Source of the DNA: Hyphomicrobiales bacterium
GTDB lineage: Bacteria; Pseudomonadota; Alphaproteobacteria; Rhizobiales; Beijerinckiaceae
Assembly: GCA_028290595.1 (NCBI GenBank)
Contig: JAQGJO010000493.1
Span: 1 to 9,349 of the forward strand
Direction: 5' to 3'
Length of the DNA stretch: 9,349 bases
How positions within the stretch are numbered: position 1 is the stretch's first letter; the number at the start of each line of letters is the position of its first letter. The notes under the pieces are model-generated. The model worked only from the letters and a program-made list of their open reading frames with translations, was not told where the DNA came from and made no database searches. Made by a program: the position numbers and the translations under genes. Shown in pieces: positions 1 through 5,843 of the stretch.

Positions 1-646
1 CGCTGAAGTAGCGCTTTATGAAATCGCGGCCGCCGAGTTTGTAGAAGGCGCCGAACGTCCATGTTCCGCCGTTGGCGTGATAGGGATCGCGAATGCCGAT
101 CTTGCCCTTCAGCCTGGGGTCGAGAAGGTCCTCCAGTTTGGTGACGCGGAAGCCATTGGAATTGTCCATGTTCTGGAAGGCGAGATTGGTGGTGAACAGG
201 CTCTGGATGAAGACCTGCTTCGCCTTCGGCGTCGTCCACTGATAGTCCGGCGCATTCCAGTTCGATGGGTCCGCGACCTCGGGCAACAGCAGAAACGGCT
301 CGAGATCCTGAAACGCGCCGGCCGGAATAAGGCTGCTGTTCATGTTTGTCGTCGACGCCCACATCACGTCCCAGGCGTAGACATTGTTCTTCTGCTCGTT
401 GAGCACGCGGGTGACCATGGCGTCGGGAATGATTTCAGTGACCGACACTTTGATATTTGGATACTTGCGTTGGAACGGCCGTATCGAGGCCGCATAGCCA
501 TCCTGCGAGTGCACCGAGATCGCCAGCGCCTGGCCCTTGGATTTCTCCAACGCCGCATCCCATTTCGCTTTCCAATCCGCCGGCGCCTGCGCATGTGCGC
601 CAAACGCCACCATGGTAGCGATCGCTACGGCTGCTGTGCGCTTCAT
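1..646 (-). CDS. ABC transporter periplasmic solute-binding protein, iron(III)/family-1 type (partial, C-terminus beyond the left edge)
   Basis: The visible 215 residues are the N-terminal half of a periplasmic binding protein that would capture a ligand for an ABC importer. Residues 1-19 form a signal peptide (KR, then a hydrophobic stretch ending AHA before Q20). The mature part has the family pattern: a first strand at about 40-46 (ALAISVH), a Phe/Lys-rich helix (RPFQRKYPNIKV, 57-68), AWDVMWAST (91-99), LEDLLDPRLKGKIGIRDP (171-188) and a Gly-rich hinge stretch. This resembles Fe(3+)-type (AfuA/FbpA-like) and general extracellular solute-binding families. The ligand may be a metal, a polyamine or a small organic molecule. 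The ATG at 646-644 is preceded by GGGAGG (657-652) with 5-nt spacing, which fixes the start. It lies 41 bp after the Rieske oxygenase stop on the same strand, so the two are probably co-transcribed. Permease and ATPase genes, if present, lie left of the window. Confidence 0.85.
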   Translation of the reverse strand, partial: MKRTAAVAIATMVAFGAHAQAPADWKAKWDAALEKSKGQALAISVHSQDGYAASIRPFQRKYPNIKVSVTEIIPDAMVTRVLNEQKNNVYAWDVMWASTTNMNSSLIPAGAFQDLEPFLLLPEVADPSNWNAPDYQWTTPKAKQVFIQSLFTTNLAFQNMDNSNGFRVTKLEDLLDPRLKGKIGIRDPYHANGGTWTFGAFYKLGGRDFIKRYFS

Positions 647-687
647 CCGTCCCTCCCGATCTTGTTTCTGGATCTTGTTGTTTTTTG

Positions 688-1950
688 CTATGCCACATGC
701 CTGACGGTCAGCGGGCGCGTCGCCTCTTCGACCCCCGCGCTTCTGGGCAGCAGCGTATCGATGGGACGCACGCGATAGGCCTGCGGCCTTGTGGCTTCCG
801 GCGGTTCGATCCCCTGCTGCAGTGCCTTCGCCGCATCGAGCAACCGCTTGCGCATGGCGACGATGGCAGTATCCGAACTGGTCAATTTCTCCAGGCTGCG
901 GTCGGCGATCCAGCCCGGCCCCTGTTCCTGCGTCACCGCGAGATCCTGGTTGGGAATAGCCTTGATGCCGGTGAACGTGCGCTTGCGCTGGTCTTCGCGG
1001 TCGATCAGGTAATTGTTGGACCGGTTGGCGACCGGCGTGAACGTGCCGGGAATCATTTCGGGGAAGATGACGCCGGCTGCCGCGATCTCGCGGTCCCGTT
1101 CCGTCAGCGGCTTGTCGATCTGCGTCCAGATACGAAACTGTATCGTGTTCTCGTCGTCGATCGGCACGCGCATATTGGTGATGAACGGCGCATCCAGCGG
1201 TGATGCCACCATGGTGGCGAACGGAAACAGCCACTGATTGATCCGCCAGTGATAATGCTCCGGCCCGCCATCGCGCTGCGCCGCCAGCATCAGGCCATAA
1301 TCGGTTGGCTTCACGGTCCAGCGCGGCGACGTATCCTGGAAGGCAAAAGCCGACACCCGCGACCCCGGCAGCGCCGACTTGTCGAGCGAACTGTGCAGGA
1401 AGGAGACGTGGCTGGAATCGATGTCGCCTTCGGCAAACTGCAGATAATTGCCTTCGACGACGATCTTGCTGATGTGGCGATGGCTGTCGCCGACTTCGAA
1501 TAGTTCGGCAGCCGGCGGTTCCGGCTTCAGCTCTGCCGGGCCAAAATAGCCCCAGATCATGCCGCCGCGCTGCATCACCGGATAGGCCCTTGTCTTCATA
1601 TTGCCCTTGATGCGATCGCCATCTGGCGCATTCGGCAGATCGACACAATTGCCGTCGACGTCGAATTTCCAGCCATGATAGGCGCAGCGCAGGCCGCAGT
1701 TTTCATTGCGTCCCCAGATCAGATGGGCGCGGCGATGGGTGCAGTAGCCATCGAGAATACCGACTCGGCCATCGGTGTCGCGGAAGGCGACGAATTCCTC
1801 GCCGAGGACGCGCAATCGCACCGGTTCGCCGTCAGGCTCGGACACTTCGGAGGCGAGCATCACCGGCAGCCAGAAGCGCCTGAAAAGGTTGCCCATCGCC
1901 GTTCCCGGCCCAACACGAACCAAAAGCTCGTTGTCCTCGCGCTTCATCAT
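688..1950 (-). CDS. Rieske [2Fe-2S] non-heme iron oxygenase, large (alpha) subunit, phthalate dioxygenase/VanA-like
   Basis: A 420-residue oxygenase component of an aromatic-ring hydroxylating or O-demethylating Rieske system. The N-terminal Rieske domain has the cluster ligands C70-x-H72 and C89-x2-H92 (GYCTH... and CAYHGWKFD), with 16 residues between H72 and C89. The catalytic domain carries the mononuclear iron site EGDIDSSHVSFLH: D178 (likely the Asp bridging to the Rieske centre), H181 and H186. D336 (NQDLAVTQEQGP) is the likely third iron ligand, and DRSLEKLTSSD follows. This pattern matches the phthalate 4,5-dioxygenase/vanillate demethylase type, where the large subunit alone forms the oxygenase. 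Length is normal for that group. The start is the first of two ATGs (1950); GGAGGA at 1962-1957 gives 6-nt spacing. No ferredoxin or reductase is in the window, so electrons must come from a partner elsewhere. The reaction and substrate cannot be assigned. Divergent from the LysR gene, which probably controls it. Confidence 0.93.
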   Translation of the reverse strand: MMKREDNELLVRVGPGTAMGNLFRRFWLPVMLASEVSEPDGEPVRLRVLGEEFVAFRDTDGRVGILDGYCTHRRAHLIWGRNENCGLRCAYHGWKFDVDGNCVDLPNAPDGDRIKGNMKTRAYPVMQRGGMIWGYFGPAELKPEPPAAELFEVGDSHRHISKIVVEGNYLQFAEGDIDSSHVSFLHSSLDKSALPGSRVSAFAFQDTSPRWTVKPTDYGLMLAAQRDGGPEHYHWRINQWLFPFATMVASPLDAPFITNMRVPIDDENTIQFRIWTQIDKPLTERDREIAAAGVIFPEMIPGTFTPVANRSNNYLIDREDQRKRTFTGIKAIPNQDLAVTQEQGPGWIADRSLEKLTSSDTAIVAMRKRLLDAAKALQQGIEPPEATRPQAYRVRPIDTLLPRSAGVEEATRPLTVRHVA

Positions 1951-2041
1951 GGCGATTCCTCCATTTTGTTTCGTCCGACCGCTGCTTGCGTCAGTCTGGA
2001 ACGAGTATTGTTCTTTTTATAATGCACTTTTTTGCACGGCT

Positions 2042-2070
2042 AATATATTCGCCTGCGAAAGCTATAAGAA
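2042..2070 (-). promoter_or_regulatory. Candidate sigma70-type promoter for the Rieske oxygenase gene
   Basis: On the minus strand, TTCTTA (2070-2065) is separated by 17 nt from TATATT (2047-2042). The -10 matches the consensus at 5 of 6 positions; the -35 is poor (3 of 6), as is common for activator-dependent promoters. The LysR-type dyad lies directly upstream of the -35, the place from which a LysR protein activates. A 5-bp dyad, TTCGC-CT-GCGAA (2048-2059), sits in the spacer. Other AT-rich hexamers nearby (for example TATAAA at 2021-2016) are alternatives, so the assignment is tentative. Confidence 0.3.
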
Positions 2071-2071
2071 A

Positions 2072-2098
2072 TTCCTACTGCCGACGAACTAGTAGGAA
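2072..2098. promoter_or_regulatory. LysR-type operator (T-N11-A inverted repeat)
   Basis: TTCCTACT (2072-2079) and AGTAGGAA (2091-2098) are perfect 8-bp complements separated by 11 nt. The innermost bases are T and A, which is exactly the T-N11-A architecture of LysR recognition sites. It lies in the divergent gap, 35 bp before the LysR start and about 120 bp before the oxygenase start. This is the position expected for a regulator that both represses itself and activates its divergent target. The dyad is seen directly; the binding protein is inferred from position and shape. Confidence 0.7.
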
Positions 2099-2133
2099 AA
2101 AAACATCGGGAAAACGCCAATCCGGGAACGCTC

Positions 2134-3057
2134 ATGTCGAACGATCCGCAGTTCACCCTGCGCCAGTTCCGCTATTTCATGGCCGTGGCCCGCTGCGGCG
2201 GCTTCAATGCGGCGGCGCGCAGCCTCGGCATCTCGCAGCCGGCGCTCGGCCTGCAAATCCGCAACCTCGAAGACGTGCTCGGCGTCGCCCTGTTCGACCG
2301 CTCGGCCCAGGGCGCGACGACGACGCCGGCCGGCAAGGCCCTGATGGAGGAAGCCGAGTTCCTGTTCGGCCGGCTCAAGCTGCTGCAGGACAATATCAGC
2401 ACCTATCGCGACAACTCCGTCCCAAAACTCATCGTCGGCGCCACGACGACCGTGGCGCACGCCCTGCTGCCCTATCTGATGCAGAACTGCCCGCAGCCCT
2501 TTACCATCTCCCTGCACGAAGGCGGCGATAGTGCCGCACTGATGGAGAGCGTGTGCGCCGGCACGCTCGATGCCGCGCTCTGCTATGAAGCGCCCCATCC
2601 TGACGTCAAGCAGATACGTCTGTTCGATGAGGACTTCATGCTGACTGGCCTGGCCAAGCGCATCGGCCATCTCAACTCGATCCCGCTGTCGCGCCTCGGC
2701 GACTACAGCTTGATCGTCGGCCCCAACGACAACACCAAGGCGCACACGCTCTTGCAACTGGCGCGATCGGTCGGCGCGACCGTGTCGATCGGCGCCGAGA
2801 TAAATTCCGTCACGCTGAACGTAGAACTGCTGCGCCAGGGCTATTTCATCGTCACGCCTTACGGTCGTTACCTGCAGGAAGTGGAGTCTGGTGAACTCGC
2901 AGCTGTCCCCTTCGACCCGCCGTTCACGCGCACCATGAGCCTGATGGTGCGAAAGGCCCTTGGAGAGTCAGCGACCGGCTGGCTGACCGCCCTGATTCAG
3001 AATGGCGTCAACGAACGCATATCCGAAGGCCGCTTCCGCTGGCGCACGTTGACATGA
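2134..3057 (+). CDS. LysR-family transcriptional regulator
   Basis: A 307-residue regulator of usual LysR length. Residues 8-67 are the winged helix-turn-helix domain: TLRQFRYFMAVARCGGF, then NAAARSLGISQPALGLQIRNLEDVLGVALFDR (25-56), and TPAG (64-67) at the wing end. A linker helix follows (about 68-92). The remainder is the two-lobed periplasmic-binding-like effector domain (KLIVGATTTVAHALLPYLM near 98-116; LDAALCYE; NSVTLNVELLRQGYFIVTPYG), which would sense a small, probably acidic or aromatic, inducer. It is transcribed away from the Rieske oxygenase and immediately precedes the MetE-like/Bug pair, so both flanking units are plausible targets. Only a weak purine stretch (GGGAA, 2122-2126) precedes the ATG. 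The start is supported by the helix-turn-helix beginning within ten residues of it. The inducer is unknown. Confidence 0.93.
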   Translation: MSNDPQFTLRQFRYFMAVARCGGFNAAARSLGISQPALGLQIRNLEDVLGVALFDRSAQGATTTPAGKALMEEAEFLFGRLKLLQDNISTYRDNSVPKLIVGATTTVAHALLPYLMQNCPQPFTISLHEGGDSAALMESVCAGTLDAALCYEAPHPDVKQIRLFDEDFMLTGLAKRIGHLNSIPLSRLGDYSLIVGPNDNTKAHTLLQLARSVGATVSIGAEINSVTLNVELLRQGYFIVTPYGRYLQEVESGELAAVPFDPPFTRTMSLMVRKALGESATGWLTALIQNGVNERISEGRFRWRTLT

Positions 3058-3072
3058 CAGCCTCACTGTCAT
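3054..3072 (+). other. Hairpin spanning the LysR stop codon
   Basis: ATGACAG (3054-3060) and CTGTCAT (3066-3072) form a perfect 7-bp stem with a 5-nt loop; the TGA stop lies in the left arm. No T-run follows, so it is at best a weak or Rho-assisted terminator or a 3'-end stabilising structure. It may separate the regulator transcript from the downstream pair. Confidence 0.4.
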
Positions 3073-3141
3073 CAATCTGAAAAATATCAAGCCGGATTGT
3101 GCGTTCGACATAACCTGCTAGTCTCCCTTGAAACATATGAT

Positions 3142-3159
3142 GCGGGCCAAGAAGCCCGC
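3142..3159 (+). other. GC hairpin in the leader of the MetE-like gene
   Basis: GCGGGC (3142-3147) and GCCCGC (3154-3159) form a perfect 6-bp GC stem around CAAGAA. It ends 8 nt before the GGGAGA ribosome binding site (3168-3173) of the next gene. There is no T-run. A TATGAT hexamer (3136-3141) directly upstream resembles a -10 element but lacks a convincing -35. The hairpin could be an attenuator, an mRNA 5' stabiliser or chance in GC-rich DNA. Confidence 0.3.
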
Positions 3160-3183
3160 CTGTAACAGGGAGATTTAGCGCTG

Positions 3184-4245
3184 ATGGGCAATAATGTTCT
3201 TCTCGTGGGCAGCGTTCCATTCGATACGGTCGAAGACGTCATGCGCAATTGCAGCGATGCGCTCGGCCCCAACCTTCAGGCCATACCTGACGGCGAAGTC
3301 GGAGAACGTCGCTCATGGGTATTGCGCCTGTCCTATCAGGTCTTCAACGGCCATATCGATCTCGAAACCATCAAGCGGCCGGCGCGGGTCGACGGCGTCG
3401 AACAGTTAATGCCGCAGAGCCGCGACGACGTCTGGCTGTTCCGCGTCAAGCCTGGTGTCGAGACTGTGCGGTTCGGCAATCCCGGCTATCGGCTCGGCTA
3501 TGCCAAGGACGCCGTCAATTCGTATTTCGTCTTCAAGACATTGCGCGACCAGGGCGTGATCCCCAAAGGGCAGCGCTTCCAGATTTCCATGCCCATGGTC
3601 AACAGCGTCATACGCCCACTGACCTTTCCCGAGGCTGCTGATCTCGCGCGCATCCGTCCCGGTTACGAAGAAGCCATTGCCGCCGAACTCGACGCCATCC
3701 TCGCCGCGATTCCCCACAAGGATCTCGCCATCCAGTGGGATTGCGCCTGGGAAATATCGGCCGTCTATAACAAGCCGGAAGGCTATCCGGGCGAAGGCGA
3801 CATCGAGACCCACACGGCGCCGATCGGCCGGCTGTCGAAGCGACTTCCAGCGGATGTGGCGCTTGGTTTCCACTTCTGCTTCGGCACATTCGGCGGCTGG
3901 CCGCGCTTTGCCCCCGCGGATCTCGGCCGCGCCGTCGATCTCGTCAACGCCGCCGTCAAGGCGACCGGTCGCAATGTCGATTGGGTGCATATCCCCGCGC
4001 TCGACCGCTCGGACGATGCCTTCTACGCCCCGCTCGCGAAACTCGATGTCGGCAAGGCCCGGGTCTATCTCGGCCTCGTTCACAGCATGGAGAGCTTTCC
4101 GCAACGCCTGGCAGCAGCGCGCAAGTTTTTGCCCGATTTCGGCGTTGCCGCCTATTGCGGCTTCGGGCGTATCGCACCGGAAGAGATGCCGAAGATTCTG
4201 CAGGACCATAAGGACGCGTTGAAAATAGCAGGCCTGCACGCCTGA
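3184..4245 (+). CDS. MetE/UROD-like TIM-barrel protein, putative zinc-dependent methyltransferase-like
   Basis: A 353-residue single-domain protein resembling the C-terminal catalytic barrel of cobalamin-independent methionine synthase (MetE) and the uroporphyrinogen decarboxylase superfamily. No signal peptide or membrane segment is seen, so it is probably cytoplasmic. Barrel landmarks: VGSVPFDTVEDVM (8-20), IPDGEVGERRSWV (34-46), FQISMPMVNSVI (132-143), LAIQWDCAWE (181-190, the place of the IQxDEP strand in MetE), GFHFCFG (228-234) and VAAYCGFGR (321-329). H230-x-C232 together with C325 match three of the MetE zinc ligands in spacing style (His-x-Cys, then a distant Cys). MetE is over 750 residues; this protein lacks the N-terminal barrel that binds folate, so the methyl donor or even the chemistry may differ. 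Start supported by GGGAGA (3168-3173), 10 nt before the ATG. It is followed 40 bp later by a Bug receptor, implying a shared catabolic role. Fold call moderately sure; reaction unknown. Confidence 0.75.
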   Translation: MGNNVLLVGSVPFDTVEDVMRNCSDALGPNLQAIPDGEVGERRSWVLRLSYQVFNGHIDLETIKRPARVDGVEQLMPQSRDDVWLFRVKPGVETVRFGNPGYRLGYAKDAVNSYFVFKTLRDQGVIPKGQRFQISMPMVNSVIRPLTFPEAADLARIRPGYEEAIAAELDAILAAIPHKDLAIQWDCAWEISAVYNKPEGYPGEGDIETHTAPIGRLSKRLPADVALGFHFCFGTFGGWPRFAPADLGRAVDLVNAAVKATGRNVDWVHIPALDRSDDAFYAPLAKLDVGKARVYLGLVHSMESFPQRLAAARKFLPDFGVAAYCGFGRIAPEEMPKILQDHKDALKIAGLHA

Positions 4246-4270
4246 TCGACAACCTGCACGCTGAACAACA
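4233..4270 (+). repeat. Imperfect tandem duplication across the MetE-like stop codon
   Basis: CCTGCACGC occurs at 4233-4241 and again at 4253-4261. The following bases are also similar (CTGATCGACAA against TGAACAACAA), giving a period of about 20 bp. The first copy holds the last codons and the TGA stop; the second lies in the spacer before the Bug gene. It looks like a small slippage or duplication event that left the coding frame intact. Confidence 0.5.
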
Positions 4271-4285
4271 AACGGGGAGGAATGT

Positions 4286-5254
4286 ATGAAGGGGTTGAGA
4301 TCGCGTCTTGCCGTCGCCGCCGCTGTGCTCGCCCTGTCCGGCACGGCGGCGCTGGCGCAATATCCAAACCAGATCATCAAGATCGTGTCGCCGGCACCGC
4401 CCGGCGGCAGCACCGACATCGTTGCCCGCCTGGTTCAGCCGGGACTGCAGGAGAACCTCAAACAGACCGTGATTGTCGAGGCGCGCGGCGGCGCCGGCGG
4501 CTATCTCGGCTCGGAATATGTCGCGCGCGCCAACCCCGACGGCTACACCTTGCTGCTCGGCGGCGCCTTCTCCACCATCACCGCAACCTTGCAGAAGAAA
4601 CCGAGCTACAACCCGCGCACCGATCTCATCCCCATCGCCATCTTCGCCAGCGTGCCCAACATGCTGGTGGCGGGACCGCGCCTGAAGGCGAAGAGCGTGC
4701 AAGAACTCGTCGCGCAAGCCAAGGCCAACCCCGGCAAGTTCAACATCGGTTCGAACGGCATCGGCACGACGCTGCATCTCTCCGGCGAATTGTTCCAACT
4801 GCGCACCGGAACCAAGATCGAGCACATCGCCTATCGCGGCTGGGCCGATTGCGTCGCCGGCACTGTCAACGGCGAAGTCGACATGATGTTCGACAATCTG
4901 TCGACAGCGCTGCCGAGCATTCAGGCCGGCAAATTGCGGCCGCTTGCCGTCGCCGCACCGTCTCGGCACCCGTCTCTGCCCGATGTGCCGACGCTCGCCG
5001 AACTCGGCATCAAGGACGCCGAGGTCATCTCCTGGTTCGGCATCATGGCGCCGGCCAAGACGCCAAAACCGGTTCTCGACGCGCTGGGCAAAGCCTTCAA
5101 GACCATCTCGGAGAATCCCGACTTCCAGCGCCTCGTCCACCAGCAGGGCATGGACGCGACCTATTACGATCAGGCCGGCGCCGAGAAATTCTGGATCAGC
5201 GAAATCGACAAGTGGAATAGCGTCATCAAGGCGTCTGGCATCTCGGCGCAATAG
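4286..5254 (+). CDS. Bug/TctC-family periplasmic tricarboxylate-type receptor
   Basis: A 322-residue extracytoplasmic binding protein of the Bug (tripartite tricarboxylate receptor) family. These bind carboxylated or small polar ligands and feed TctAB transporters or signalling systems. Residues 1-24 are a signal peptide (RSR, hydrophobic core, ALA before Q25). Family landmarks: YPNQIIKIVSPAPPGGSTDIVARLV (26-50), with the PPGGSTD ligand loop; VEARGGAGG (64-72), the second loop that usually reads NxxGAGG; ANPDGYTLLLG (82-92); then FNIGSNGIGTTLHLSGELF, HIAYRG, GEVDMMFDN and LRPLAVAAPSRHPSLPDVPTLAELG in the usual order. Length is typical. A strong GGGGAGG (4274-4280) lies 5 nt before the ATG at 4286. 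An out-of-frame ATG at 4282 is ignored. It follows the MetE-like gene by 40 bp, probably in the same operon. No TctA or TctB gene is in the window, so it is an orphan receptor here, as most Bug genes are. Ligand unknown. Confidence 0.93.
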   Translation: MKGLRSRLAVAAAVLALSGTAALAQYPNQIIKIVSPAPPGGSTDIVARLVQPGLQENLKQTVIVEARGGAGGYLGSEYVARANPDGYTLLLGGAFSTITATLQKKPSYNPRTDLIPIAIFASVPNMLVAGPRLKAKSVQELVAQAKANPGKFNIGSNGIGTTLHLSGELFQLRTGTKIEHIAYRGWADCVAGTVNGEVDMMFDNLSTALPSIQAGKLRPLAVAAPSRHPSLPDVPTLAELGIKDAEVISWFGIMAPAKTPKPVLDALGKAFKTISENPDFQRLVHQQGMDATYYDQAGAEKFWISEIDKWNSVIKASGISAQ

Positions 5255-5343
5255 GGTCCACGGAACCAAACCCGTCAAACAGTCATGGCTGAGTCGAAGC
5301 AGTCTTGAGCTCGGCCGGACCTCTTGCGATTTGCTGCCGAACA

Positions 5344-5356
5344 GGAGATCATCTCC
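5344..5356. promoter_or_regulatory. Palindrome upstream of the small secreted peptide gene
   Basis: GGAGAT-C-ATCTCC is a perfect 13-bp dyad, 31 bp before the 54-residue gene. A second dyad, TAAGC-N5-GCTTA (5360-5374), sits between it and the ATG and touches the ribosome binding site. Either could be an operator or an RNA stem. No convincing promoter hexamers were found. Confidence 0.3.
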
Positions 5357-5387
5357 GGGTAAGCTATTGGCTTAAGAGGGAAATTTC

Positions 5388-5552
5388 ATGCGCTTGATTA
5401 TTTTATCCGTTGTCGCAGCATTCGCATTCACCGCCCAAGCGGGCGCTTCCCAGACTGTCAACGGCTCGGCGTCTGCCACCGTCGTCAAGGGCGAGCAACA
5501 TGCCGGCTACAAGGTCTGCCGGAAGGTCGGATCGGCTTACGTCTGCAATTGA
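5388..5552 (+). CDS. Small secreted peptide with two cysteines (hypothetical, 54 aa)
   Basis: Reading from the ATG at 5388 to TGA at 5550-5552 gives 54 residues. Residues 1-18 look like a signal peptide: MRLI, a hydrophobic core ILSVVAAFAFTA, then AQA before G19 (AGA before S21 is an alternative cut). The mature part of about 35 residues is rich in Ser, Ala, Val and Lys and ends YKVCRKVGSAYVCN, with cysteines at 44 and 53 that could form a disulfide in the periplasm. AGAGGG (5375-5380) lies 7 nt upstream, and a strong hairpin terminator follows 12 bp after the stop, so the gene stands as its own unit. I do not recognise the family. Similar tiny exported proteins of unknown role are common in Rhizobiales, but that is only a resemblance of style. 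Confidence 0.65.
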   Translation: MRLIILSVVAAFAFTAQAGASQTVNGSASATVVKGEQHAGYKVCRKVGSAYVCN

Positions 5553-5564
5553 GCAGTAGAATGA

Positions 5565-5593
5565 TTGGCCGGAGCCATCCAGTCTCCGGCCAA
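5565..5593 (+). terminator. Hairpin terminator after the small secreted peptide gene
   Basis: TTGGCCGGAG (5565-5574) and CTCCGGCCAA (5584-5593) form a perfect 10-bp stem with a 9-nt loop, starting 12 bp after the TGA. No T-run follows on either strand, so termination efficiency is uncertain. Even so, this is the strongest stem in the window and sits where a terminator is expected. Confidence 0.6.
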
Positions 5594-5818
5594 CATGCCT
5601 TCGACCCGGACGGCAGATCGGGTTGCGCCAACAGCCAACCTCCGTTATTCGTAACACGTCGAAAAAGGCAGACTTGGTCTGGGTAGGCCCAAGTCCTTCT
5701 GAACTCGGAGTTCCTCCGAAAGCAGAAGTTCTGTTCCCAGCTTTTGCCGGAGAACCCTCGACGAATACAGGACGCGCGCTGCGTCCGTGTTCGTCTGTGG
5801 TTTCTCGATAGCGAGACA
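5594..5818. other. Non-coding stretch with short palindromes; no gene recognised
   Basis: This part of the gap before the efflux pump shows no convincing gene; open frames exist on both strands but lack ribosome sites and recognisable families. It has two adjacent odd-centred palindromes, GAACTC-G-GAGTTC (5701-5713) and CAGAA-G-TTCTG (5723-5733). These could be operators for a regulator of the pump, or stems of a small RNA. It looks less GC-biased than the flanking genes. No tRNA or riboswitch pattern was seen. Confidence 0.35.
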
Positions 5819-5843
5819 CTCCTGACGAACATCCGTTCAGGAG
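5819..5843 (+). promoter_or_regulatory. Inverted repeat covering the Shine-Dalgarno of the MFS gene
   Basis: CTCCTGA (5819-5825) and TCAGGAG (5837-5843) are perfect 7-bp complements around an 11-nt spacer. An inner GAAC (5827-5830)/GTTC (5835-5838) pairing is an alternative. The right arm contains AGGAG (5839-5843), the ribosome binding site 6 nt before the ATG at 5850, so in RNA the left arm would act as an anti-Shine-Dalgarno. Equally, it may be a DNA operator for a TetR- or MarR-like repressor not in the window. Confidence 0.5.

Noticed and set aside
77..778. 233-codon open frame on the plus strand
   Set aside because: It lies opposite the binding-protein and Rieske genes, is Arg-rich, and lacks any family signal.
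3142..3159. Riboswitch (for example SAM-type) ahead of the MetE-like gene
   Set aside because: Only one short stem is visible in a 126-bp gap; no multi-stem aptamer or terminator with T-run could be drawn.
3406..4419. 337-codon open frame on the minus strand opposite the MetE-like gene
   Set aside because: No recognisable motif, and the plus strand has a gene with ribosome site and conserved barrel motifs.
3956..5278. 440-codon open frame on the minus strand opposite the Bug receptor gene
   Set aside because: It is Arg/Gly/Asp-rich with no family landmarks and lies antisense to two clearly recognised genes; long antisense frames are expected in GC-rich DNA.
5403..5832. Two overlapping minus-strand open frames (about 115 and 138 codons) in the gap before the pump gene
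   Set aside because: They run antisense through the 54-residue gene and the terminator stem, have Arg/Ser-rich low-information sequences, and I could not match them to any family. A dispersed repeat cannot be excluded.
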